DNA of 64,000 nucleotides from Plumapathes pennacea (GCA_964036295.1 OZ038467.1:21456170-21520169), one strand, 5' to 3'; positions 48,131 to 60,345 are shown, counted from the first letter of the stretch. The notes: a model not told the origin generated them from the sequence alone. A program made the numbers and translations.

Positions 48131-48895
48131 GGGCTATCTTCCTCCATTATGTAACCCAAAAGACGGACATCTACTTGATGGCGGCTACGTCAATAATCCG
48201 CCTGGTGAGTTGCGGCACGACTTTTGGGCGTCTGTTATGCTTCCCTATTTGTTGTTTGTTTGTTTGCTTGTTTATTTATTTGTTATTTTGTCCTCAGCTG
48301 ATGTTAGAAAGAACATGGGAGCGAAGACGATAATCGCAGTCGACGTGGGGTCAGAGAATTCCGGAAAAATGACAAACTACGGCGAGACTTGTCGGGATAG
48401 TGGCTGCTCTGGAACAAGTGGAATCCTTTTGCAGAGACAGTCAGGGTAAGATGTGGGCTCCCTCAGGTGCAGTGCTGGAATCAGGCCGCCTGCCTTGCGT
48501 GCAGAAGTATGTTTTACTAGCAATTAAACATATTAGAGCAAAAAACTTAAAGTTGACAGCCCATACACTCTTGCGGATCTCATTAGCCTTAAGTTGGCAC
48601 AGGTTATGTGTTTACTGAGTGTGATTTGTTTAGGTTCCGGGCATGGCTGAGTTTCCGTCTCGCGTGGCCTACGTGTCTTGCATTCAGCGTTGGAGGAAGT
48701 GAGAGAATGTACCTATTGCGAATACGTACGACCGCCAATCGAAAGGTGAGCTAACATCTGTACAGTTCAGTCTCACACATGGATCTCTTTTGCTGCTATT
48801 GAAAAATTCAGTCCAGTTACAGGTGTTGTTGTTGTTGTTGTTGTTGTTAGTGTTGTAGTTAGTATCATTATTATTATACTATTGGAAATTATTTA

Positions 48896-49540
48896 AGGCC
48901 GATTTTCACTAGTGAAGTAAGCGGAGATGGAGACGTAAGACACTTGCGTGCGTGTGAAAATTAGCGAACGGAGACGGAAGCGGAGAAGGAAGGAGATGCT
49001 ATTTTTGGCGTACGTTCGCGCGGTCAGTGGGCTGGGGACGTGTTTTTATTGGCCTCAACATCTTTGTAAACATGGAGGACGACTATGATAAACTACTCCT
49101 GTTTCTTTTCCTGTTCTTCAAGCGGCGGAGGAGACGAGAACTGGCTTGTCAGAGACAACCAAAGAGATTTTGGGTCAGGGAGATGTTTCTGAAGAGGAAA
49201 ACCCATGGGCAGTTTGAAAACCTGATAAAAGAAATCAGTTTAAATGACATATTTATTTTTGTTTGGTGGCAAGACGCGTTGGGCATGGGAACTAGTAGTA
49301 TTTTAGCCTGGAGAGATGCCTTCTGATTGGTTGATTGGTTCCGTCTCCGCTTCCGTTCAATCGATTTTCACAGGAACGTAACCGAAGTAAGCGGAGACGG
49401 AGACGCAAGAAAAAGAAAACCTTCCGTTCTGCTTCCTTCTCCGCTTCCGTCTCCGTTCGCTAATTTTCACACGCGCGCAAGTGTCTTACGTCTCCGTCTC
49501 CTTCTCCGTCTCCGCTTACTTCACTAGTGAAAATCGGCCT
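48896..49540. mobile_element. PIF/Harbinger-type MITE with a transposase remnant
   Basis: Ends AGGCCGATTTTCACTAG and CTAGTGAAAATCGGCCT begin inverted repeats of about 90 bases, flanked by TTA on both sides. The 3-bp TWA duplication is typical of PIF/Harbinger. The interior at about 49,068-49,250 (+) encodes MEDDYDKLLLF then RQPKRFWVREMF and HGQFENLIKEISLND. This resembles the N-terminal start of Harbinger transposases. The DDE catalytic part is missing, so the element is an internally deleted, non-autonomous derivative. It lies in a PNPLA intron. Confidence 0.8.
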
Positions 49541-49754
49541 TTAATGAGCTGTCATCGTCCGGGTGAGAGAAGACTGTTGTTGGTGACTGATCTTTTGTTG
49601 TTGTTGTGGTTGACTGTTTGTTTCATTTTTCAGGATTCAAGACGCTAGACTTTGGGAAGTTCGAAGAAATAATGGTAAGTGGTTCAAAGAAATACCTGTA
49701 TCAACCCTTTCACTAAGTGGCAACGCAAATAATTTCCAAGTCGAATTGAACCTT

Positions 49755-52073
49755 AAGGTGTGGCTGCTCAAATGAATGTTCTATTGGAGTACATTGTAAT
49801 AACAGTGTTCATGCTCAAATGAATGTTCTATACGAGTACATTGTAATAACAGTGTTCATGCTCAAATGAATGTTCTATTGGAGTACATTGTAATAACAGT
49901 GTTCATGCTCAAATGAATGTTCTATACGAGTACATTGTAATAACAGTGTTCATGCTCAAATGAATGTTCTATTGGAGTACATTGTAATAACAGTGTTCAT
50001 GCTCAAATGAATGTTCTATACGAGTACATTGTAATAACAGTGTTCATGCTCAAATGAATGTTCTATTGGAGTACATTGTAATAACAGTGTTCATGCTCAA
50101 ATGAATGTTCTATACGAGTACATTGTAATAACAGTGTTCATGCTCAAATGAATGTTCTATACGAGTACATTGTAATAACAGTGTTCATGCTCAAATGAAT
50201 GTTCTATACGAGTACATTGTAATAACAGTGTTCATGCTCAAATGAATGTTCTATACGAGTACATTGTAATAACAGTGTTCATGCTCAAATGAATGTTCTA
50301 TACGAGTACATTGTAATAACAGTGTTCATGCTCAAATGAATGTTCTATACGAGTACATTGTAATAACAGTGTTCATGCTCAAATGAATGTTCTATACGAG
50401 TACATTGTAATAACAGTGTTCATGCTCAAATGAATGTTCTATACGAGTACATTGTAATAACAGTGTTCATGCTCAAATGAATGTTCTATACGAGTACATT
50501 GTAATAACAGTGTTCATGCTCAAATGAATGTTCTATACGAGTACATTGTAATAACAGTGTTCATGCTCAAATGAATGTTCTATACGAGTACATTGTAATA
50601 ACAGTGTTCATGCTCAAATGAATGTTCTATACGAGTACATTGTAATAACAGTGTTCATGCTCAAATGAATGTTCTATACGAGTACATTGTAATAACAGTG
50701 TTCATGCTCAAATGAATGTTCTATACGAGTACATTGTAATAACAGTGTTCATGCTCAAATGAATGTTCTATTGGAGTACATTGTAATAACAGTGTTCATG
50801 CTCAAATGAATGTTCTATACGAGTACATTGTAATAACAGTGTTCATGCTCAAATGAATGTTCTATACGAGTACATTGTAATAACAGTGTTCATGCTCAAA
50901 TGAATGTTCTATACGAGTACATTGTAATAAAAGTGTTCATGCTCAAATGAATGTTCTATACGAGTACATTGTAATAACAGTGTTCATGCTCAAATGAATG
51001 TTCTATTGGAGTACATTGTAATAACAGTGTTCATGCTCAAATGAATGTTCTATACGAGTACATTGTAATAACAGTGTTCATGCTCAAATGAATGTTCTAT
51101 ACGAGTACATTGTAATAACAGTGTTCATGCTCAAATGAATGTTCTATACGAGTACATTGTAATAACAGTGTTCATGCTCAAATGAATGTTCTATACGAGT
51201 ACATTGTAATAACAGTGTTCATGCTCAAATGAATGTTCTATACGAGTACATTGTAATAACAGTGTTCATGCTCAAATGAATGTTCTATACGAGTACATTG
51301 TAATAACAGTGTTCATGCTCAAATGAATGTTCTATTGGAGTACATTGTAATAACAGTGTTCATGCTCAAATGAATGTTCTATACGAGTACATTGTAATAA
51401 CAGTGTTCATGCTCAAATGAATGTTCTATACGAGTACATTGTAATAACAGTGTTCATGCTCAAATGAATGTTCTATACGAGTACATTGTAATAACAGTGT
51501 TCATGCTCAAATGAATGTTCTATACGAGTACATTGTAATAACAGTGTTCATGCTCAAATGAATGTTCTATACGAGTACATTGTAATAACAGTGTTCATGC
51601 TCAAATGAATGTTCTATACGAGTACATTGTAATAACAGTGTTCATGCTCAAATGAATGTTCTATACGAGTACATTGTAATAACAGTGTTCATGCTCAAAT
51701 GAATGTTCTATTGGAGTACATTGTAATAACAGTGTTCATGCTCAAATGAATGTTCTATACGAGTACATTGTAATAACAGTGTTCATGCTCAAATGAATGT
51801 TCTATACGAGTACATTGTAATAACAGTGTTCATGCTCAAATGAATGTTCTATACGAGTACATTGTAATAACAGTGTTCATGCTCAAATGAATGTTCTATT
51901 GGAGTACATTGTAATAACAGTGTTCATGCTCAAATGAATGTTCTATACGAGTACATTGTAATAACAGTGTTCATGCTCAAATGAATGTTCTATTGGAGTA
52001 CATTGTAATAACAGTGTTCATGCTCAAATGAATGTTCTATTGGAGTACATTGTAATAACAGTGTTCATGCTCG
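49755..52073. repeat. 47-bp minisatellite, about 49 copies
   Basis: The unit is tgctcaaatgaatgttctat, then acgag or tggag, then tacattgtaataacagtgttca. It is extremely homogeneous. Almost the only variation is TACG against TTGG at one site. It lies in the PNPLA intron between exons 49634-49674 and 52208-52293. Confidence 0.97.
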
Positions 52074-52345
52074 TGATCAGAGTTTATTTTGTGCATCTTT
52101 TACTCGTTACTTTAGGTACAGGCAGTCTTTTCAGTGAAAGGATTTTAATAAAGCTTCCTGATTTTTGAACAGTTTTCTCTTCATTAACTAAGCGTTTTCG
52201 CTTTAAGATGTCGGCCATCACCACGCAAAGATCGTGTTCAAGAGTTGGACCCAGGGCGACCAACCTCCAGAGGTTTAAAAGACAGCATCAGCCGTAAGGT
52301 GCGAGAAATGTCCCTTGCTACTGCATCTGTGTCTGTAACTGAATA

Positions 52346-53366
52346 GAGACCTTAAGCAACAGGACGGGAGAGAGGACGGTGACGTCTCCGGAAGTAAAAT
52401 TCACGCTCAGACAATCATTCCGCATGCCCGAACATGATAGCTCCCCCGTCCTGTCCCGTCACCGACGTCAAAACAAGTAGTCTCACGTCGTGGTGACAAC
52501 GTCGTATTTTTTCGTTTATTTTAGGCCAGAAAGATTGTGTTTACGAGCTGAAACCTAAACAAGGAGCACTCAACATCTTCTAGAGCCGAGTGAAAGGTAC
52601 TTCAGCCTTTTATTACGGAGTATATCGGGATTTACGAGCATCGCTTTACCGCAATTGTTTGAGTGATTTTGCAGTTCGTACCAGATTTATCGGCGGCCAG
52701 GAAAAGCAGATTATTCGTCCTGAATTTTTTCCTTATAATCGAGTATCGGAAAACATGTGTTGTTTGCTTACGAGTCCTTCGGTCAATAAATCGTTTGTTT
52801 GCTGCATGCGTATGTTTTGATGTATTCGTCTGAATTCTGATCTTCACAACACATTTAGCTGTCAATGGAGACTTTTGCCCGCTGAATGTGTTCTTAATTC
52901 CTTGAGCTCTGTCATCGTCGCACATGCAAGTTTTACAATTACGGCAGGAAGAAATTGAAAGAGTTAGTCATTCCAGCTTGTACTAAGACTGTAAACATGT
53001 CACGAAAAGCTTTCTGACGGCACTTTTAATGTTTATCCTCGATGAACTAACGATTAAATACTGTTAGGCAGGTTTCTTTCGAACGAAACTGCACTCGACA
53101 GAAGCGGCTTTTAGAAACGTTTTACTTTGGACAAAACCAGCAAATTCATGGGGACCAATGTTCTACAGTCATAAGCCTTGATCATATAAATCGATAGTAT
53201 TTTACAATGGGACAATAAAACTAATCAGCTTATCCGGCGTTCTCTTCAGTCGTCGTGCTACTGCTTAAGTACTTGGAACATGCATGACACGACCGCGTTC
53301 TCTGCCCAATCCTCTCGCGGATCTGCCGTCGCCGTCGCGCTGTCCCGTCCTGTTGCTTAAGGTCTC
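52346..53366. mobile_element. 1.0-kb TIR DNA element
   Basis: Ends GAGACCTTAAGCAACAGGAC and the exact inverse at 53,344-53,366, flanked by TA on each side. No transposase was seen, so it is non-autonomous. The TA target fits the Tc1/mariner class among others. It lies in a PNPLA intron. Confidence 0.8.
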
Positions 53367-53878
53367 TAATGTCTTGTCACGACGTCGGGACACAAGGATG
53401 CGCACTTGAACTTTTCAGGGATTACGTTTTTTTTACGATTGGCGGCCGTACGCTGTTTAGATTTACTTTGCAACTGATTGTTCTCTTTATCATCGTTGTT
53501 GTCGAAGCAGCAAAGTCAACTGGGCTTCACAGACTTGTCCGAGGAGACTTCGCGGATTGACCAACCCATCCTGAGCTCTCACTTTAACTGGGGCTCGAGT
53601 TCTTACGTGGACGGACTTTTCAGCGGCGGCGCGGCCGAGTCACGTCACATGTTCCTACTGTCTGAAGACGAGGATGAGGACAGACCAATCCGCTACAGGC
53701 CGCGCACCGGCTCGCTCTCAGAACACGAGGACCTGTTGGCACTCAAGGCCCAGGCCCGCGCGATCCAACAGATGGAGGAGAGGAATACGCCTCTGAGTGG
53801 GGACAAGGCCGGATATGACATAAGTGCTGCCGTCTTCACTCCGGTTTTCTCATATATGTTGTCACTTATGAGAATCAA

Positions 53879-54189
53879 GGGTGCATTCTTTTGGAACTTT
53901 TGCGTCTATTTCTATTCCGAAATGGAATAGCAGAATCCACAGAATATAGCAGTTCCCAAAAGAACAGACTTTGCACTATTCCGAAAACAGAATAGTTGAC
54001 GAGAAAAAAATTCTGTCTATTCCTAATAAACCGGCGCTGTTCCGTTTAGTCCGTCAATTCTGATATCCGGAGCAGAATGACGGAATACTATTCCCGTTCA
54101 TTCGTAAATCAGAATAGGTCCCAAAAGAACACGATTACCGTTTATTCCGGAATAGTAATAGACGGAATAGTCCCTATAGAGCGCACCCC
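53879..54189. mobile_element. MITE rich in GGAATA/TATTCC inverted motifs
   Basis: Ends gggtgcattcttttggaac and gtccctatagagcgcacccc pair imperfectly. The interior carries many inverted tattccg/cggaata motifs and two cccaaaagaaca blocks. It follows the end of the acidic PNPLA exon and obscures its donor. Confidence 0.65.
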
Positions 54190-54345
54190 AGGTGAACAGA
54201 TTGAAGAGAAAAGCGTTTTGATTGATGTCTTTTCTTATTTGGTTTTGCAGTGAGTCTGATGATACTCACTTGAGAAGACGAGTAGGACAGCTTATAAGAG
54301 GCACGTCAGAACCATAAGGCGGTCTTGTTCTTGTTCGTGTACGTG

Positions 54346-54740
54346 TATAAACTACTTTTGGCTTCGGAAGTATGCACGGATAATTGTCCGAGGATATTAT
54401 CTGTGCTTATTATATAGACACGAGTGTTTTAGTGGAAAATATACCGTGCGTAAAATCCATTCGAAACTACATCCGGGACCCGAGTGGCGTAATTTCCATA
54501 TCCTCACTAGTGAGGATATCGTTGGCATCATTTCCCGCTTTTGCACGGCTGGTTGTTTGTGCAAATTCTCGTAAAACACTCGTGTCTAATATAATAAAAA
54601 GAAAATTACACGGCGGCTTGAAGATATGGATTTTATTTTCTCGTGGTGAAAACAATATTTTACCACTCGAAAATAAAATTCATATCTTCGTGCGGCCGTG
54701 TAATATCCTCTATATATTTCCGAAGCCAAAAGTAGTTTAT
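54346..54740. mobile_element. Foldback element with nested palindromes
   Basis: Terminal ataaactacttttggcttcg is exactly mirrored by cgaagccaaaagtagtttat at 54,721-54,740. Inner hairpins pair cactagtgaggatat and gaagatatggattttatttt with their inverses. It starts about 30 bases after the PNPLA stop codon. Confidence 0.85.
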
Positions 54741-55877
54741 TGTCTTTATTATCCTTCAAATATTTCCTCTCGAAGCGCAAATAACGGCGCGGAAACTGTT
54801 TCTCTCTGTTGCTCTCTGGAACTGCTTTTTGACCAATAAATTGATGTCCTCCTCAGTAGTCATCTTGTAATGATTTTTGTGACTAAACAAATAGAACTGT
54901 GTTCGGATATTGTCAATAAACAGCGTTAGTTCGCCAGGCGGGGGTTATTCGCTGATAACGTCCGCTCACGAGCGGACGTTATTCGGTCACGTGTCACGAT
55001 TCTACCAATCACGCGCGGGAGGAAATATTTAATGGGTCATAAACGCCGGTCATAAAATATGGGTAGACACCATATTTTAACTACTATTGCTAAAACAAAC
55101 TTTTCTGTATTTTACGGGCCCCGCTTGCACTCACGCTCAGTCGCTGGGCGCCGAAACACCGACGGCTGGAGTCTGGGGCTAGCGATCGCAATAATAAAAT
55201 AATTATAATAAACTTTATTAAGGTCTCAAGGCTTCTAGCTTGGCACTAGTGCCTTGCTAATTGGGGAGACTATACAAAGTATCATTTGATCTGTCATCAT
55301 ATGTCATAACCATAATACCACTTCTGCTACAATCTTTCACCACGGATTAAGTGTCGTCATCACGAGTCGTAAACAAAGTAGTCTATCCGTGCATTGCATA
55401 TGTGATGTGTCGAGTGGACGGATGTTTGCCCCCGGAGTTCAGCTGCAGCTGGCACGTATGGGCAAACGCCAAATAGAACAAAGTTGTCCACCGAGGAAAT
55501 TTAGGACATAGTATTGAATAGGTATTGTTCGAATCGATCCAACAGCCCGTTGTCTCTTTTTCAAATCGAAGTCAAGTGCAAATAGTTATGAAACTTAGTT
55601 CGATCGCTGCCCAGTTTCCTGACGACTTAAAATCGTCCAGTGGATTGGTCACAGTGCTGGAAGATTGTCTGAAGCTCCCACCACGTGCCTTACGAATATT
55701 ACTAGCCTGCGATGCGGTTGAACAGTGTTCACGGGCGCCATTTTGTGCTGATGGCGGATGGGAGACTGAGGTCTAGTCTAGAAAAGAATATTACCCAATG
55801 CGCATTCAGTATTGCCTCGGCCCAGTTCTCCAATTTTTGCGCTGACCGCTGCAGACCGAAGGCTCAAGCAGAAGCAA
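54741..55877. other. PNPLA-CTR9 intergenic region
   Basis: Contains the perfect hairpin aacgtccgctcacgagcggacgtt (54,957-54,980), an AT-rich run near 55,190-55,215, and an 83-codon + frame (55,525-55,776) that I do not recognise. The last 150 bases (ccattttgtgctgatggcgg, 55,738) could be the CTR9 promoter. No further gene seen. Confidence 0.45.
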
Positions 55878-58800
55878 ATGGCGACGTCCATTGAAATTTC
55901 TCTTCGCGACAGAGAAGATGAGGCAAGGTACTGTCACGCTGACTTCCATCGCTTCGATTTTACGTTCAGCCGTTGCTTAATGATCTTCTTTCCGTTCAGG
56001 TAATCAAGTTGCAATTCGATCAGCTCCTGATCAATGGTGACGAAATGTTCAGCATCTTCAAGCAAGAACATGCTCAGCTGCACATTTGGAACACGCTATC
56101 CGTAAGTCTGTTTATATTTGGCAGACACTCTTCAGTTTTGCTCAGAATTTGTGTCGTACGAGCTGTTTTCTCGACTCTATCGAAGTGTTTACTTTGTTGT
56201 CGTGTCAATTTAAGACTGGATACGAGTTGTCTCGTGAATGGTTCCCTTATCTTTGTGTTCATAGCTTCAGTATTATAAGCAGGGAAAGGCGGAGGATTTT
56301 GTTAATACTGGAAGCCGCCAGATCAGGTAATCAGTTTTGGTACACACTTTTCTGTGTGGCGTACCAGTAAATGAAGATGTAATTTAATCATATTTGTTGT
56401 GTTCAAACTCTGATTTGTCATCCTTAAATTTACAGTGTAAATTGTGTACAGTGTTAATTTAGACTGTATGTTGTACAATGTGTTTTAAATCAATATTGAA
56501 CAAGTGATTTGTTTGAGTGAAGTTTGTTTTTTATTCTTTGTAGAACCATTTGCTTGGTAGAGCATACTTTTGTCTTCTGGAAGGGGACAAGATGGAACAA
56601 GCTGATGCCCAGTTTAACTTTGTGCTAGCTCAGGTAAAGAACCATGAAATATGCTTTTTGCGTTTAACTCCCAGTTTCAAAATTCTTCCAACTATTCAAA
56701 TACTCAAAAGAAATGGAATGCAATCCTGAAATAAAATAACAATAATATTTTGTTGCAGTTTCTTGTTCAAAATTGTAATGTTTTCCAATGTCATGTAGAA
56801 CAACAAAGGCAGGGGACTTCTACAGGGTGTATACACCATATTTCAAAATGTCCACCACGTGGATTAGCCTGAGTCGAGTTACATGGAAATGATGTTGTCA
56901 GGGCCACTGTTTAACTGTTGGAAATCTTAAACCAGTTATTTAGTCTGTATGCTTGTTTCAGAATGCCTTAGAGCTGCTCTGTTCTGCATTGTACAAATAC
57001 ACACATGTACAATAACACACCAAAAGAAAGTCACCCTCACCATGTAGCTTGACCCAGGTTTTATCCATGTGGTGGCCATTTTGGAATAAGTTGTATCCAT
57101 GTTAAAAAGAGGAACCAAACACCATATTGTGCTTTTTTTTCCCCATGGTCTGGAAACAACATTCCAGCATTACTGGCAGTAGGTTTGCTAACTTTGCTGC
57201 CATGCCACTTCATTGATTTCTGGGTGTACTTCACATTTTGTTTGTCTGTTTATCTTATCTAAACACAATGGCTCTTGTGTTTTATCAGGAAAGGCCTGTT
57301 TCTCCTTAAAGATATTACAATGGTTCTTTGGCTTACTACAAGAAGGCACTCAGGACAAACCCAAACTGTCCTGGTAAGGGAATTGGTTTCATATTTCATT
57401 ACATGCATTACAGTCTGTATAACAGTACATCGTGATCATTCCCAATAACTTGAACCATCTGCACCCTGTAACTATCTGTGTAAACTAATGTCAGTTGTGA
57501 TCAACAGCAGTCTTTCTAAAGACTACACTACTCTTACACAGACAAATCACACTTGTTGAACAACATGGATTTGGTAAGCTGTAATATTATAGTGTTGTAA
57601 TATTTTTGTATTCTTTCTTAGCCACAGTTTGCTTCTGAATGGGTCACTGCTTCAATAAACTTGGAACACCAGATAAAGCAAGGTAAATATTAAGGAAGGT
57701 TCCCTGTGAATTCATGATCTAAAGGAGTATGACAGCTGCTAATATGAAATTAATGTGTTAGCCAAAGTCAGAAAGACTACAAAACCAAACCTAACTTTTT
57801 TGATAATCTGCGAAGGAGCAGTACGAACTGTAACTGTGCAATAGCTATAACCCAAACTGTAAAGTCTTATTAATATTTGGTTCTTGTCCTCTTCTCTTGC
57901 AAATACCTATAGACTGGCTTTTAAAAGGACATTGCAGTTAGATCCTTTGTGTACTGGAGCTATGGTTGGGTTGGCGATTTTGGAACTGAACTCAAAGAAG
58001 GTGTGTCCCCACATCTATAAACCATATCACTATAGTATACACTTCACAGCCTTCAGTAAAAAAAGGCTGATTTTTATATTCTGATAATTCTTATTTTTTG
58101 TTTGTATTTTGATTAGAGCTGCTTTCAAGAACATATGCTGTGGACAATTCCAACCCAATGGTGCTCAACCACTTGTCAAACCACTTCTTTTTCAAGAAGG
58201 TGTAAGTTTGGTGATGTACATATACATGTAACAGCAATGTATCACTGGCCAGTTAGCATGTCCATTGTGTATTTCCAGTCTAATGAATATTTCAAACATG
58301 GAACCCCATCTTAATATTTCCCTTCTGCATATTTTTTATCTCAACATTCTTTTCATATCCTTTCTCTTTACTCTGCCACCCTCCACTCACACACATTGTT
58401 TTCTTTTTTTCTACTCTTTGAGCCAAAAATCTGAGATATGGTAATCTTTGAATGGAATGGCATATCCTCTGAGAACTACAGCACTGTAATTTTGTCTACA
58501 TTTTATGAAATGTTTCATGTCAAGTAACCATAATCTAATACGTGTGTGTTTGTTGTCTCTCTTTTCTTTGAAAGACTAAAACAAAATTCAGCATTTAGCT
58601 CTGCATGCTTTCCATGGCACTGGAGTTGAGGCAATGCAAGCGGAGAGTTGCTACCAGCTGTCCTGAGCTTTCCATGTGCAGGTCTGGCAATTTATGTTTG
58701 GTGCTGTAAAATGCTACTAATTGTATTTCATTAGGTGAAATGCAGACTTTTACTGCAGATCTAGACACTAGTAAATCAAAAGTGTTACCATGAATTTTAC

Positions 58801-59424
58801 TTTACTCAGATAAAACAATGTTCACATGTTATCCATTCTCTATGCGTTATGTGCATTTCATTTCATTGAAATGAAAGTGTGAAGTACTGTACATTTATAA
58901 TTTCATCCCAACAAGACTTTCCAGTGTCACATGCATGTTTTGTTTGTTTGTAGAACGATTCTGATCATGCCTTCCTGTATTATTACCAGTCTACACGGTT
59001 GCCTCAGCCAGCTTCATTCTGCCACACTTTGGCTTGGGGCAGATGTACATTGCCAGAGGAGACACAAATAAAGTGAGACAACACTACTGCACTGGTTACT
59101 TTTTTGCTAATCATTAGGTACTAGGATTTTTACATTTAAGTGTTGTAGCCTTTTTTACAGGCAATTCCTAAGAAATCCCCAACCTTTTATAAAAATGTCT
59201 TTCAGGCTAACTTTATTTCCCAAAGAGTCCTTTAACTCTCATTTAGTTTAATTATTTTGTTTATTACAATTTTTGTAGGCTGCCCAGTGTTTTGAGAAAG
59301 TTCTCAAAGCAATGCCAGGGAATTATGAGACTCTGAAGATTTTAGGATCTCTGTACAGCACATCACTGGACCTGGAGAAAAGGGAAACTGCCAAGGTTGG
59401 TTTAGATTGATAATTCGGGTCTCG

Positions 59425-59560
59425 ACATTTAACGGTTGCCTGTTATGCCCAGGGCAACCAAAAATTTTGGTCAGGCAGTTTAGGGCCGGGCAACCAGAAA
59501 TTATGAAACTTTCCATTGCTTGAAGCCAATCTACAATCCAAAGGGCAACCAACCTAAAAC
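59425..59560. repeat. Dispersed repeat (aacggttgcc...), copy 1
   Basis: Shares taacggttgcc, aaccaaaaattttggtca, gggcaaccagaaatta and caaccaacctaaaacc with 60,212-60,345. Both lie in one CTR9 intron. Confidence 0.75.
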
Positions 59561-59666
59561 CCTATGCCTTACAATGCCGAGCACTGTAATTTGGGGTAGG
59601 CTTATTCACTGTACATGTACAGTAACCTTGTCTGATCACAAAATGCAATTGCACTTGCTGCAGGTA

Positions 59667-59865
59667 GCCACTCCCAAGCTCAAAATACAAATTCTCTCAA
59701 CTAGAGGATAAGAAAATATATAAGTGATGAAAAGAGAATTTATGTTTTAATCAGCTGTCATTTGAGCAAAGTATCAAATGACAAATTCTCCATACTGTAT
59801 GATATATCTCTGGTGGAAGACTGAAGAGAGAAAATTGAAGTTGATCAGTCTGTACTGTACTAGAG
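59667..59865. repeat. CCCTTTCACTCCCAA-family MITE
   Basis: Contains cactcccaagctcaaaatac, aaattctctcaacta, the agagaattt and atcagctgtcatttgagcaa blocks, and gaagttgatcag. Same CTR9 intron. Confidence 0.7.
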
Positions 59866-60041
59866 TCATGAATAGCAAACAACTGCCTCAAATCTACCAT
59901 ACATACCTGTATTTCTAGGAGCATATTTAGGGTGAGTGTGTGTAATAGTTTAGTGTATATTGTCATACAGTGTGCTGCATTCCTAAGGAACAGAGCATGA
60001 CAAAACTATCAACCTTGTAACATTTTCAGTGCTCAACACTA

Positions 60042-60210
60042 AAGGCTGGTTCACACTGTAAAGCAAGCACAAGAGAATGAAAACTTTTCCATTCTCTTGC
60101 GTTTGCGTTTGCGTTTGCGCTTGCTTCACAAATTTTACCATGTGAACCGTCGCTTGCGCTTGCGTTTGCTTTTACGCTTGCGCTTGCTTTACTCGTGTGA
60201 ACCAGCCTTA
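60042..60210. mobile_element. MITE with AAGGCTGGTTCACAC ends
   Basis: Ends aaggctggttcacac and gtgtgaaccagcctta are inverted. The interior is made of gcgtttgcgtttgc and gcttgcgcttgc hexamer-like repeats. It adjoins the second copy of the dispersed repeat at its TTAACGG start, with a TA on both sides. Confidence 0.8.
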
Positions 60211-60211
60211 A

Positions 60212-60345
60212 CGGTTGCCCGCTATGCTTGGAACAACCAAAAATTTTGGTCAAGCAGGTAAAATCATGGTCGGGCAACCAGAAATTACAAAAGTTTCTAT
60301 TGCTTGAAGTCAATCTATAGTCCCAAGGACAACCAACCTAAAACC
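60212..60345. repeat. Dispersed repeat (aacggttgcc...), copy 2
   Basis: Diverged direct copy of 59,425-59,560, starting immediately after the 60,042-60,210 MITE. Confidence 0.75.

Larger units (their letters stand above)
40562..54317 (+). pseudogene. PNPLA6/7-like: PNPLA6/7 (neuropathy target esterase) patatin domain, broken
   Basis: PNPLA6/7 are ER lysophospholipases with N-terminal cNMP-binding domains and a C-terminal patatin domain. Exons seen: 40562-40637 (DFSCLARRLTRTSIGLV, then the glycine-rich loop), 46290-46333 (GVSHVGIIKALEEG), 46776-46888 (catalytic GTSMG), 47118-47174, 47256-47308 (SGFKGSIRSSFGERQIE), 47542-47612, 48131-48204 ([15 protein letters not shown], catalytic DGG), 48298-48445 ([13 protein letters not shown]), 48634-48745, 49634-49674 (FKTLDFGKFEEIM), 52208-52293, 53511-~53819 (GFTDLSEETSRIDQP) and 54251-54317 (ends TSEP, stop). 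Damage: an extra G in the GGGG run of the oxyanion loop, frameshifts in exons 47542, 48298, 48634 and 52208, TAG for Trp at 48,398, and several phase or donor mismatches. The exon for SLWRYVRASM is missing. Introns are kept, so this is not a retrocopy. The cNMP-binding half is absent. Assembly error is the main alternative. Confidence 0.85.

Noticed and set aside
47715-48449. 244-codon frame with repeated [13 protein letters not shown]
   Set aside because: Produced by a 39-bp (13-codon) minisatellite ahead of a PNPLA exon. The true exon is read in another way after the acceptor at 48,130.
49755-52073. CRISPR-like array of regular direct repeats
   Set aside because: Units are contiguous with no unique spacers, and the array lies in an intron of an animal gene. 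It is a minisatellite.
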